A stretch of DNA of 64,000 nt from JBELHR01 sp049606855 (GTDB lineage: Bacteria > Bacteroidota > Bacteroidia > Flavobacteriales > Flavobacteriaceae), in the NCBI GenBank assembly GCA_049606855.1, contig JBMYVY010000001.1, forward strand, positions 248,001-312,000, given 5' to 3'. Below are positions 9,701 to 16,568 of the stretch, one piece after another. The position numbers and the translations under genes are program-made. Numbering within the stretch: position 1 is the stretch's first letter; the number at the start of each line of letters is the position of its first letter. The notes beneath the pieces are model-generated. The model was not told where the DNA came from. It saw only the letters and a list, made by a program, of their open reading frames with translations, and did not search any database.

Positions 9701-9865
9701 TTTAGTTCCTGTCGGCATGTGCTGAACTAAAACATTTGCACCGTAAACACCTGCTCCTGTTTCATCCTTTACTTGACCTTGAATTTTAGAAGTTGTCACC
9801 TGTCCAAAGACAGAAACTCCTGAAAACAATGCAAACAAAAATGAAAATACGAGTAGTTTTTTCAT
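6734..9865 (-). CDS. Oar-like TonB-dependent outer-membrane receptor
   Basis: A 1043-residue outer-membrane protein. It begins with a signal peptide of about 21 residues (hydrophobic core ending SVFGQ), then a carboxypeptidase-regulatory-like domain at about 24-105 (IQGQVKDETGAGVYGANV ... YYALQNLRVGG). A plug domain follows from about 115 to 240 with EVVITGGRNST and the NFTLDGSIFNNPFG segment. The rest is a beta-barrel ending in GLRYIFN, with the terminal aromatic-x-Asn typical of barrels inserted by BamA. The Ala-Pro-Tyr-Asp-Val-Thr and NAVTKSGTNEFSG segments are typical of Oar/OmpA-related TonB receptors. No SusD partner lies beside it, so a polysaccharide-uptake role is not supported; the cargo is unknown. 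It is a single-gene unit with its own promoter and terminator. Confidence 0.93.
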   Translation of the reverse strand: MKKLLVFSFLFALFSGVSVFGQVTTSKIQGQVKDETGAGVYGANVLVQHMPTGTKSGTMTLDEGYYALQNLRVGGPYTVTVSYVGYSTISITDIYLELGSAFDLDIQLVEQSEQLQEVVITGGRNSTFNNNRTGSETSVGKREITNLPTISRSASDFTRLEPSASGGSFGGRNDQYNNFTLDGSIFNNPFGLDAATPGGQTDAQPISLDAIDQISVATAPYDVTLSGFTGAAVNAVTKSGTNEFSGTAYGFFRNEGMTGSKIKGEDIFVPELEQKQYGFSIGGPIIKNKLFFFANFETDSRQDLGQQWLPSNGNGTLDINESRVLESDLIHVQNQLASIGYQTGAYEGFLHNSESTKGIAKLDWNINDNNRVSFVYNFLKASKDKPAHPSALGFRGPNSQILQFQNSGYTINNNIDSYLLEWNSQLSDKLSNKFQAGYTHFDDFRDAMSSPMPAFRIMDGAGTNYIVSGHEPFSINNRLDQQVYQVTDIMTYSVKNHTITGGFSFEKFMFDNSFNLGAYGYGDARGYVGAFFGDFADMSAFDAAIANGLLSDAQTNAEGVYDAANWSLAELNVGQLAFFFQDEWNASDVLKLTFGLRADMPLYFNSSEKAQEFIDNYGADYMPELPYVDPSTGEEVLFDSTKMPTGKPLWSPRVGFNWDVNGDKTLQVRGGTGIFTGRFPFVWLNNQIANPNFWFYQTVDPDFTWPQVWRTSLGLDKKLNNGWVVTGDFSYTKDLNGAHVQNWGITTPSGTLQGVDNRPVYLPTDVANGFGNANYVFTNTDKGRIWNASAKVQKSFDNGLYLQAAYNYLNAKDVNSIEAEITGDAFTFNPVMGDANADVLGYSKYGDTHRIIAVASKGWNYGRNDKWGTTISAFAEYAQGGRYSYTYGGDINGDGSNLNDLLYVPTESEIDQMNWAAGGQGAAFNEFIEQDPYLSDIRGEYVERYAAIAPWRGRWDIKWLQDYKLNDKNKIQFSMDILNFGNLLNSNWGLVQQPNAVQPVGVSVDGAGTPTYSFTGENQSTFVYDTSLASRWQMQVGLRYIFN

Positions 9866-9921
9866 AAAAGGGGTTTTTAAATTTGTGTTAATTTTAATTA
9901 ATGATTTCTTAATAATCAGCG

Positions 9922-9929
9922 CAAAATTA
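9922..9929 (-). promoter_or_regulatory. TAnnTTTG promoter of the Oar-like receptor
   Basis: The minus strand reads TAATTTTG, the Bacteroidota -7 box, about 57 bases upstream of the start. A TTG lies exactly 19 bases further upstream (9951-9949), the expected place for the -33 element. That TTG sits in the loop of the ribosomal-operon terminator. Confidence 0.65.
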
Positions 9930-9933
9930 GCAC

Positions 9934-9963
9934 AAAAAAAAAGATGCCCAACCGGGCATCTTT
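9934..9963 (-). terminator. Terminator of the rpsF-rpsR-rplI operon
   Basis: Minus strand: AAAGATGCCC pairs with GGGCATCTTT around a four-base loop, followed by a run of T. It lies 40 bases past the rplI stop. Confidence 0.87.
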
Positions 9964-10002
9964 AAGAAATTGTTAACAATAAATTGTTAATAACAGTCTC
10001 GA

Positions 10003-10452
10003 TTATTGTTCACCAACAACTTCGAAAGTTAAATCAACAACTACAGTTCTATGTAAACGAATGATTGCGTTATATTTACCTAAACGCTTCACTGAACCTC
10101 CTGTAACTTTAATGTACTTTCTGTCCAATTCCACTCCATTTTTTGCAATTGCTTCAGCTACATCAGCATTTCCAACAGATCCAAATAATTTTGCTCCAGC
10201 ACCAGCTTTTGCTACAATTTTAATATCCATTGCCTTAACCTGATCCGCTACCTTAGTTGCGTCTTCTATAATCTTAGCTTCTTTATAAGCACGTTGCTTT
10301 AAATTTTCAGCTAAAACTTTCTTTGCAGAAGGTGTTGCTAAACTAGCAAAACCTTGAGGGATTAAGAAATTTCTCCCGTAACCATTCTTTACTGTTACGA
10401 TATCATCTTTAAATCCTAAATTATCTACGTCTTTTCTTAATATTACTTCCAT
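10003..10452 (-). CDS. rplI: 50S ribosomal protein L9
   Basis: A 149-residue ribosomal protein that binds 23S rRNA at the base of the L1 stalk. The N-terminal signature (MEVILRKDVDNLGFKDD, then VKNGYGRNFLIPQGFA) is textbook L9, followed by the long connecting helix and a C-terminal domain with GAKLFGSVGNADVAEAI. The length is normal. It is the last gene of rpsF-rpsR-rplI, 16 bases after rpsR. Confidence 0.98.
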   Translation of the reverse strand: MEVILRKDVDNLGFKDDIVTVKNGYGRNFLIPQGFASLATPSAKKVLAENLKQRAYKEAKIIEDATKVADQVKAMDIKIVAKAGAGAKLFGSVGNADVAEAIAKNGVELDRKYIKVTGGSVKRLGKYNAIIRLHRTVVVDLTFEVVGEQ

Positions 10453-10468
10453 GATGTTTCCTGCTTTA

Positions 10469-10765
10469 TTACTTTAATAAATCTCCAACATATGGCATTA
10501 ATGCCAAGTGACGAGCTCTTTTGATAGCTACAGCCACTTTACGTTGATACTTTAAAGATGTTCCAGTTAATCGACGAGGTAAAATCTTACCTTGCTCGTT
10601 TACTAAATACATTAAGAAATCAGCATCCTTATAATCAATATACTTGATACCACTTTTCTTAAAACGACAGTATTTAGCTTCCTTTTTAGTTTCAATGTCT
10701 AACGGAGTAAGGTACCTTACATCACCTTGCTTTCCTCCTTTTGCTTGTTGTTCTATAGATGCCAT
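10469..10765 (-). CDS. rpsR: 30S ribosomal protein S18
   Basis: A 98-residue protein that binds the central domain of 16S rRNA as a partner of S6. The conserved core is visible: YKDADFLMYLVNEQGKILPRR, with TGTSLKYQRKVAVAIKRARHLALMPY next to it. An N-terminal extension of about 20 residues precedes the core, as in many Bacteroidota. It begins 5 bases after rpsF, between the two other ribosomal genes. Confidence 0.97.
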   Translation of the reverse strand: MASIEQQAKGGKQGDVRYLTPLDIETKKEAKYCRFKKSGIKYIDYKDADFLMYLVNEQGKILPRRLTGTSLKYQRKVAVAIKRARHLALMPYVGDLLK

Positions 10766-10770
10766 AATAC

Positions 10771-11112
10771 TTATTTTTTTGCAGTTTTAAGACGTTCTCT
10801 TCTCTTTTCAGCCCATGCAGAAGCATGCTTGTCAAGTTTTACTGTTAAATAACGCATAACGCTATCATCTCTTCTGAATTCTAATTCAAATGGAGAAACT
10901 ACAGTTCCTTCAGCATTAAACTCAAATAAGTGGTAAAATCCACTTTTTTTCTTTTGGATAGGATACGCTAATTTTTTTAGCCCCCAGTCCTCTTTCGAAA
11001 TCATTTCGGCACCTTTAGAAACCAAATAGTCCTCAAACTTTTGTACTGTTTCCTTTATCTGAGTTTCAGATAAAACGGGATTCAAAATGAAAACAGTTTC
11101 GTAATGATTCAT
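10771..11112 (-). CDS. rpsF: 30S ribosomal protein S6
   Basis: A 113-residue protein that dimerises with S18 on the 30S platform. The start MNHYETVFILNPVLSE, the middle WGLKKLAYPIQKKKSGFYHLFEF and the basic end are typical. It is the first gene of the ribosomal operon; in many bacteria ssb or priB lies between rpsF and rpsR, but here it does not. A -7 box lies 35 bases upstream. Confidence 0.97.
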   Translation of the reverse strand: MNHYETVFILNPVLSETQIKETVQKFEDYLVSKGAEMISKEDWGLKKLAYPIQKKKSGFYHLFEFNAEGTVVSPFELEFRRDDSVMRYLTVKLDKHASAWAEKRRERLKTAKK

Positions 11113-11146
11113 AATTAATAATTAAATAAGTTATTTTTCAAGGCTG

Positions 11147-11154
11147 CAAATTTA
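11147..11154 (-). promoter_or_regulatory. TAnnTTTG promoter of the rpsF operon
   Basis: The minus strand reads TAAATTTG followed by CAGCC, 35 bases before the rpsF start. This matches the Bacteroidota -7 consensus exactly. Confidence 0.65.
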
Positions 11155-11193
11155 CATAAATTTTTAGAATAAACACTAGTAAACACAAAAATC

Positions 11194-12309
11194 TTAGAAG
11201 GCTTCTCTAGAGGTAATCCATGTTCCTTGCTGCTGATAATTACCAAAACCTATATCTAACCTGAAGTTAAGGTTAATTTCATCCACCAATCTAAACCTCA
11301 AACCTAATCCGCCGCCGTATTTCATATCTTGAGTGAAAGGAATTTCTCCGAAAACATTTCCAACACCAAAAAAAGCAGTCATTCCTATTCTCCACCATAT
11401 CTCTTGACGATATTCCGCTTGAAAAAGCATCAATTGCTCATCAATAAATCGATTCGGTTGCCCTATAGATCTTAATCTATTCTTACCACCGAGCTGATTT
11501 AGCTGATAAAATGGAACATTACCAGACTTATTATGGTACAAATAATTTAGGGCAAGTATTTTTTTATCTTCTTCTAGGGGGATAAAATACCTAGCATCAA
11601 CAAAAAAATGATTGAACTCATATTGTCCAGGATAATACACAAAGGCAGTCGTGATAAAACTACCTTTACTTGGGTAAATAATATCATCTCGAGTATCATA
11701 TTTCAGAACCGGTCCTAATCCAGGAGTAAATCCTCCCTCATAACCATTAACGCTTTCGTTCAAAGCATCCCCTTCGATCTTATCAAAGTCATTGTATTGT
11801 ACGTCAAACCTTAGCCCTGCAAACCATTTGGGATTTAGAGCGTAACTCATCTCTCCAATAGCTCCAAAAATCTTATTAAAATAAGCCGAACTGTCTTGAG
11901 GTTGGGTTTGATTAATACCATAATATGTATTGGGAGTATATGTGAAGAAACCTGAGGCGAATATATTCCATCTACCAAGGCCAAATAAAATGAGGCTCAA
12001 GTCGGCATCATACATTCCCTTTGTACTTATTTCCAAAGAGGGTATTAAACTAGTTGGTCTGAAGTATTCTCCCTCTTTATCTCTTTTCCAAGTCAAAATA
12101 GGCATTACACCGACACTCAATCCGGTTTGTTCACTATAATCTCCTGTAGGATAAAAAACCATAGAAAAATCCTCATTCTTACTATTGACCGTCAAAATAT
12201 CAATAAGCTTATCCACCAAAGCGAACTCAGTAGTATCATTGACCTGCTGACCATAACTTGTTGATACTGTCAATAACAATAATAATATGAACGTTACCTC
12301 CCTTTTCAT
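11194..12309 (-). CDS. Outer-membrane beta-barrel protein of the Omp85/D15 surface-antigen type
   Basis: A 371-residue predicted barrel. It has a signal peptide (KREVTFILLLLLTVSTSYGQ) followed by alternating aromatic strands. The block DTRDDIIYPSKGSFITTAFVY is the hallmark of the barrel domain of BamA/D15-like surface antigens, and LGLRFRLV with LRLDIGFG near the end fits the last strands. No POTRA domains are present, so it is a barrel-only relative whose substrate is unknown. The ATG at 12309 is chosen over 12327 because the longer start would lie inside the terminator of the upstream transaldolase gene. Confidence 0.8.
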   Translation of the reverse strand: MKREVTFILLLLLTVSTSYGQQVNDTTEFALVDKLIDILTVNSKNEDFSMVFYPTGDYSEQTGLSVGVMPILTWKRDKEGEYFRPTSLIPSLEISTKGMYDADLSLILFGLGRWNIFASGFFTYTPNTYYGINQTQPQDSSAYFNKIFGAIGEMSYALNPKWFAGLRFDVQYNDFDKIEGDALNESVNGYEGGFTPGLGPVLKYDTRDDIIYPSKGSFITTAFVYYPGQYEFNHFFVDARYFIPLEEDKKILALNYLYHNKSGNVPFYQLNQLGGKNRLRSIGQPNRFIDEQLMLFQAEYRQEIWWRIGMTAFFGVGNVFGEIPFTQDMKYGGGLGLRFRLVDEINLNFRLDIGFGNYQQQGTWITSREAF

Positions 12310-12337
12310 AAAAAAAGCCGATTTCAATGAATCGGCT
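12310..12337 (-). terminator. Intrinsic terminator of the transaldolase gene
   Basis: On the minus strand AGCCGATT and AATCGGCT arms enclose a six-base loop and are followed by a T run. It starts 8 bases past the transaldolase stop and ends directly at the ATG of the barrel protein, so the barrel gene probably relies on readthrough. Confidence 0.82.
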
Positions 12338-12344
12338 AATTGTA

Positions 12345-13001
12345 TTATTTATTTCCCTTAGCGTAATCGGCTAAAAACTTTTCCAATCCTATATCTGTTA
12401 GCGGATGCTTTAACAAGCCCGTGATTGCGCTCAATGGCCCCGTCATTACATCTGCACCAATTTTAGCACAGTCAATAATATGCATGGTGTGGCGAACGGA
12501 TGCAGCTAAAATTTCTGTTCCATAGCCATAGTTGTCATAAATCAATCGAATTTCGTTGATCAGGTTTAATCCATCAGTAGAAATATCATCTAAACGACCA
12601 ATAAACGGAGAAACGTAAGTTGCACCTGCTTTGGCAGCTAATAAGGCTTGACCTGCAGAAAATACTAAAGTAACGTTAGTTTTGATCCCTTTATCTGAAA
12701 AATATTTACAAGCTTTTACGCCTTCAGCTGTCATTGGAAGTTTCACCACAATTTGCGGATTAAGAGCAGCAAGTGCTTCCCCTTCTTCTATCATTCCTTG
12801 AAAATCAGTTGAAATAACCTCTGCACTAACATCACCATCAACTAATTCACATATAGTTTTGTAATGATTAATGATGTTTTCTTGACCTGTAATCCCTTCT
12901 TTTGCCATAAGGGAAGGGTTGGTAGTCACTCCATCTAAAATTCCAAGAGACTGGGCCTCTTCTATTTGAGCTAGATTAGCTGTATCGATAAAAAATTTCA
13001 T
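12345..13001 (-). CDS. Fructose-6-phosphate aldolase / TalC-type transaldolase
   Basis: A 218-residue member of the small transaldolase family, a TIM-barrel class I aldolase. MKFFIDTANLAQIEEA, DGVTTNPSLMAKEG, VVKLPMTAEGVKA and the segment KTNVTLVFSAGQALLAAKAGATYVSPF (positions given by motif) identify the family. The Schiff-base lysine is in VVKLPMT. In Bacteroidota this short form generally serves as the transaldolase of the pentose-phosphate pathway; the alternative fructose-6-phosphate aldolase activity cannot be separated by sequence alone. The start at 13001 is preferred over 13028 because the latter would begin within the promoter box. Confidence 0.93.
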   Translation of the reverse strand: MKFFIDTANLAQIEEAQSLGILDGVTTNPSLMAKEGITGQENIINHYKTICELVDGDVSAEVISTDFQGMIEEGEALAALNPQIVVKLPMTAEGVKACKYFSDKGIKTNVTLVFSAGQALLAAKAGATYVSPFIGRLDDISTDGLNLINEIRLIYDNYGYGTEILAASVRHTMHIIDCAKIGADVMTGPLSAITGLLKHPLTDIGLEKFLADYAKGNK

Positions 13002-13025
13002 GTATATATTTGTAAAGTTACAGCA

Positions 13026-13033
13026 CAAATATA
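13026..13033 (-). promoter_or_regulatory. TAnnTTTG promoter of the transaldolase gene
   Basis: The minus strand reads TATATTTG followed by TGCTG, about 25 bases upstream of the ATG at 13001. Confidence 0.62.
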
Positions 13034-13090
13034 CATTTTTCTATTGGAAAGGATTTGAGATAAAAAAGGAAAGTTTAGAGAAGAAAAAAT

Positions 13091-13184
13091 GGCAAGCGAT
13101 CTACATCACACTGCTACAACCAAGTACCCTTGCTGCGTTCCCGCCCTGGGGGATTCCGAGGGAGCTAGTTGTGTAGGACTTGCC
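13091..13184 (-). ncRNA. ffs: Signal recognition particle RNA (4.5S type)
   Basis: Read on the minus strand, this holds the SRP RNA tip GGGCGGGAACGCAGCAAGG, the Ffh-binding hairpin with its GGAA-type loop and asymmetric internal loop. The outer helix is closed by GGCAAG at 13184-13179 pairing with CTTGCC at 13096-13091, and the transcript runs into six T residues at 13089-13084. The molecule is the short bacterial form (about 95-100 nt) lacking an Alu domain. It acts with Ffh and FtsY in co-translational membrane targeting. Ends are inferred from the helix and promoter, so they may be off by a few bases. Confidence 0.9.
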
Positions 13185-13188
13185 GCTG

Positions 13189-13196
13189 CAAAGATA
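13189..13196 (-). promoter_or_regulatory. TAnnTTTG promoter of the SRP RNA gene
   Basis: The minus strand reads TATCTTTG immediately upstream of the predicted RNA 5' end, which puts the start of transcription within a few bases of the GGCAAG that opens the outer helix. Confidence 0.72.
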
Positions 13197-13332
13197 GAAA
13201 CTTTTTCAAGTTTTCACAGTGTTTTTTAATTAATTTATGCCTCTAAAAATAAATTATTAACTTTCAACTTTCTAGTTGTAACAATTCACTTAGAATTCGA
13301 CATATAGTCACTAATTAAAACTTTAAAATAAA
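13197..13332. other. Intergenic stretch with no recognised feature
   Basis: Together with the SRP RNA this belongs to the only gap between protein genes longer than 300 bases (13002-13332). The part from 13197 to 13332 is AT-rich, has no open frame of note and no exact TAnnTTTG box. It must hold the promoter of the DUF4199 gene, but I could not locate it. Confidence 0.5.
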
Positions 13333-13848
13333 ATGGAAAATCAAACCACATCATCAAAATCCATAATGCTGAATTATGGTCTTTACCTAGGTATTGCTGG
13401 AATTTTAATACAAGTAATTATTTATGCTCTAGGTCTTTCTTATGAGCAACCATGGTATGCTGGAGTAATTGGTTTCGTTATTACAGCAGTCCTAATTTTC
13501 ATGGGATCTAAAGCTTTCAGAACGGCTAATAATGATTTATTAGGGTTTGGAGAAGGTTTAAAAATTGGAATGGGGATTGTATTAGTTGGGACCATCCTTG
13601 GACTCATTTATCAGCAAATATTTATTAACGTAATTGAGCCTGATTTTGTAGCAAATACAATGGAGATTGCGAAGCAAAATATGGTAGAACAAAATATGAC
13701 TAGTGAGCAAATTGATGCAGCAATGGAAATGTCTGCAAAATTTTCATCTCCGCTTATGCAAATGGCCTTCGGTTTAATTTGGTCATTATTTGTTGGTTTT
13801 ATTATATCTTTGATTACTTCTTTGATATTAAAACGAACAGAAGAATAA
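13333..13848 (+). CDS. DUF4199 integral membrane protein
   Basis: A 171-residue protein with four hydrophobic segments, around residues 14-32, 42-58, 76-96 and 143-166. Between the third and fourth lies an amphipathic stretch rich in Met and Gln (MEIAKQNMVEQNMTSEQID). This layout, with LGFGEGLKIGMGI in the middle, is that of the DUF4199 family found mainly in Bacteroidota. Function is not known. It sits 12 bases before a membrane-anchored glycosyltransferase, an arrangement that recurs in Flavobacteriia, so a role in lipid-linked glycan or envelope biology is conceivable but unproven. Confidence 0.83.
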   Translation: MENQTTSSKSIMLNYGLYLGIAGILIQVIIYALGLSYEQPWYAGVIGFVITAVLIFMGSKAFRTANNDLLGFGEGLKIGMGIVLVGTILGLIYQQIFINVIEPDFVANTMEIAKQNMVEQNMTSEQIDAAMEMSAKFSSPLMQMAFGLIWSLFVGFIISLITSLILKRTEE

Positions 13849-13860
13849 AACTAAACACTT

Positions 13861-14814
13861 ATGAATATATCGGTAGTCATTCCTTTATTAAACGAAAGAG
13901 AATCTTTACCTGAATTATATGATTGGATTGTATCGGTGATGCAATCCAATCACTTTTTATATGAAATCTTATTTATCGATGATGGATCCACCGATGGATC
14001 ATGGGATTATATTGAAAGCTTGGCCAAAGGACACCAAGAGGTAAAGGGAATTAAATTTTCAAGAAACTTTGGGAAGTCACAAGCACTAAACGCTGGTTTT
14101 AAGCAAGCTAAGGGTGATGTTGTCATCACCATGGATGCCGACTTACAAGATTCCCCAGATGAAATTCCAGAACTTTATAAACTTATTACTGAACAAGGTT
14201 TTGATTTGGTTTCGGGCTGGAAACAAAAACGCTATGATTCTAAAATTAGAAAAAACATTCCCTCAAAATTATTTAATTGGGCTGCAAGAAAATCCTCGGG
14301 CTTAAAGTTAAATGATTTTAATTGCGGACTCAAAGCCTATAAGAAAGAAGTCATCAAAAACATAAATGTCTTCGGCGAAATGCATCGTTACATCCCCGTT
14401 CTTGCAAAAAATGCAGGATTTAACCTCATAGGGGAAAAAGTAGTAAGTCATCAAGCTAGAAAGTATGGGGAAACTAAGTTTGGGATCGATCGATTTATTA
14501 ATGGGTTTCTGGATTTAATAACCATTAGCTTTATCTCAAGATTTGGAAAGCGACCAATGCATCTTTTTGGATCTTTAGGAAGTTTAATGTTTCTTATTGG
14601 TTTTTTTATTGCCTTATACGTTGGTCTTAAAAAATTGTACTTCGTGTTTTATCTTGATGAAGTCGCTCCCTTAGTAACTTCAAGCCCTTGGTTCTATATT
14701 GCATTAATCAGTATGGTGATTGGTAGTCAATTGTTTATTGCAGGGTTTTTAGGTGAACTTATTCTCAGAACAAGACAAAAAGAAGCCCGATATTATATAG
14801 AGAAAACATTGTAA
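13861..14814 (+). CDS. Family 2 glycosyltransferase, dolichol-phosphate-mannose-synthase-like, membrane-anchored
   Basis: A 317-residue GT-A glycosyltransferase. The nucleotide-sugar site is in FIDDGSTDGSW (residues 38-48) and the metal-binding DxD in MDADLQDSPDE. A basic loop QARKYGETKFG precedes two C-terminal membrane segments at about 235-258 and 275-298. This architecture (DPM1/GtrB-like) transfers a sugar from a nucleotide donor to polyprenyl phosphate at the inner face of the membrane; the sugar is unknown. It follows the DUF4199 gene and precedes a phosphohexomutase that could supply its hexose-1-phosphate precursor. Confidence 0.9.
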   Translation: MNISVVIPLLNERESLPELYDWIVSVMQSNHFLYEILFIDDGSTDGSWDYIESLAKGHQEVKGIKFSRNFGKSQALNAGFKQAKGDVVITMDADLQDSPDEIPELYKLITEQGFDLVSGWKQKRYDSKIRKNIPSKLFNWAARKSSGLKLNDFNCGLKAYKKEVIKNINVFGEMHRYIPVLAKNAGFNLIGEKVVSHQARKYGETKFGIDRFINGFLDLITISFISRFGKRPMHLFGSLGSLMFLIGFFIALYVGLKKLYFVFYLDEVAPLVTSSPWFYIALISMVIGSQLFIAGFLGELILRTRQKEARYYIEKTL

Positions 14815-14849
14815 ATTTTGTAAATTTACACTTCTTAAAAATCAATTAA

Positions 14850-16568
14850 ATGCTTAACGAAGAAATTAAATATGCTGCTGAGCAGTGGCTAGAACCTTCA
14901 TTTGATTCCGCAACTAGAAAAGAAGTAGCAAACTTATTCGAAAACAATCCGCAAGATTTGGTGGAACGGTTTTATAAGAATTTAGAGTTTGGTACAGGCG
15001 GTATGAGAGGAATGATGGGTGCTGGTACTAATAGAATCAATAAATATACGCTTGGTAAGGCCACTCAAGGTTTAGCCAATTACATAAAAGAAACTTGTCA
15101 AGGAGAAGACCTTAAAGTAGCTATCGCCTATGACTGTAGGCATAATTCGGATACTTTTGCAAAATTGGTTGCCGATGTACTTACTGCGAATGGGATTCAT
15201 GTTTTCTTATTTGAAGATTTAAGACCAACTCCAGAACTTTCCTTCGCTGTTAGATATTTTAATTGTCAGGCAGGGATTGTATTAACAGCATCTCACAACC
15301 CCCCAGAATACAACGGTTATAAGGTATATTGGACCGATGGAGGTCAAATTGTTCCTCCTCAAGATGGAGAAATCATCGATGAAGTAAATCGTGTGAACTT
15401 TGATAAAATAAATTTTTCAGGGGATGATCGCTTGTTAACTTATGTGGGAAAAGAGGTTGATCGTGCATTTATTCAAGGCTCAATTGATAATACATGTGGT
15501 GATGTGCACGGTCGTGAAAACCTAAAAATTGTTTTTACTTCTTTACATGGAACCTCTATTAAACTTTTACCACAAACTTTAGCAGATGCAGGTTATACAG
15601 ATGTAAATATCGTTGAAGAACAACGCGTTCCTAATGGAGATTTTCCTACTGTAGTTTCACCGAACCCTGAAGAAACAGAAGCCCTTTCCATGGCTGTTGA
15701 CTTAGCAAACAAAATTGATGCGGAAATTGTTTTGGGAACTGACCCTGATTCTGATAGAATTGGTGTGGCAGTGAGAAACCTTAAAGGCGAAATGACCTTA
15801 TTAAATGGTAATCAGACCATGGCAGTTATGACTGACTTCCTAGTGAATAAATGGAAAAATGAAGGGCGGATAAATGGGAAACAATTTGTTGGATCCACTA
15901 TTGTTTCTACAGATTTAGTAAATCGTATTTGTGAAGCACAAGGTGTAGAGACTAAGATTGGTTTAACTGGTTTTAAGTGGATTGCCAAAATGATTCGAGA
16001 TTTTAAAAATCTCGAATTCATCGGTGGCGGTGAAGAGAGCTTCGGTTATATGGTTGGAGACTTTGTTAGAGATAAAGATGCGGTAAGTGCAGGCCTCTTG
16101 GCTTGTGAAATAGCTGCTGATGCTAAATTTAAAGGAAGTTCATTTTATAAAGAATTACTTGAAATCTATGTAAAACACGGATTTTATAAAGAGCATCTTA
16201 TTGCCTTAGTGAAAAAGGGAATGGATGGCGCTGAACAAATAGCCAAAATGATGGTAGAACTAAGAGAAAATCCTCTTACTGAAATAGATGGTTCAAAAGT
16301 TTTGAGAATCTGTGACTACCAAAGTGGTATGGAAACCAACCTTATTTCTGGTGAAAAGACTAAGATGGACATTCCGTTATCCAATGTTTTGATTTATCAT
16401 ACTGAAGATGGGTCTAAAATTGCTGCTAGACCAAGTGGAACAGAACCTAAAATTAAATTTTACTTCTCTGTTAATGCTTCATTAGACAGCATCGAAGATG
16501 CAGAGAAGGTAGAAAAACAACTGGACGAAAAAATCCAAAGAATCATCAAAGAAATGAAACTAAGTTAA
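14850..16568 (+). CDS. Phospho-sugar mutase (phosphoglucomutase/phosphomannomutase family)
   Basis: A 572-residue alpha-D-phosphohexomutase that interconverts hexose-1- and hexose-6-phosphates through a phosphoserine. Domain 1 has the active-site loop LTASHNPPEYNGYK, domain 2 the magnesium loop GTDPDSDRIG, domain 3 the sugar-binding GGGEESFGY, and domain 4 the phosphate-binding RPSGTEPK. N-terminal FGTGGMRGMMG marks the long PGM2-like subfamily of ~570 residues. It overlaps the start of the ABC exporter by one base. Glucose versus mannose preference is not decidable here. Confidence 0.95.
   Translation: MLNEEIKYAAEQWLEPSFDSATRKEVANLFENNPQDLVERFYKNLEFGTGGMRGMMGAGTNRINKYTLGKATQGLANYIKETCQGEDLKVAIAYDCRHNSDTFAKLVADVLTANGIHVFLFEDLRPTPELSFAVRYFNCQAGIVLTASHNPPEYNGYKVYWTDGGQIVPPQDGEIIDEVNRVNFDKINFSGDDRLLTYVGKEVDRAFIQGSIDNTCGDVHGRENLKIVFTSLHGTSIKLLPQTLADAGYTDVNIVEEQRVPNGDFPTVVSPNPEETEALSMAVDLANKIDAEIVLGTDPDSDRIGVAVRNLKGEMTLLNGNQTMAVMTDFLVNKWKNEGRINGKQFVGSTIVSTDLVNRICEAQGVETKIGLTGFKWIAKMIRDFKNLEFIGGGEESFGYMVGDFVRDKDAVSAGLLACEIAADAKFKGSSFYKELLEIYVKHGFYKEHLIALVKKGMDGAEQIAKMMVELRENPLTEIDGSKVLRICDYQSGMETNLISGEKTKMDIPLSNVLIYHTEDGSKIAARPSGTEPKIKFYFSVNASLDSIEDAEKVEKQLDEKIQRIIKEMKLS

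Noticed and set aside
6734..9865. A polysaccharide utilisation locus around the TonB receptor
   Set aside because: There is no SusD-like lipoprotein, glycoside hydrolase or regulator beside it, and the receptor is of the Oar type rather than SusC.
10061..10243. Plus-strand frame within rplI
   Set aside because: Antisense shadow of the L9 gene.
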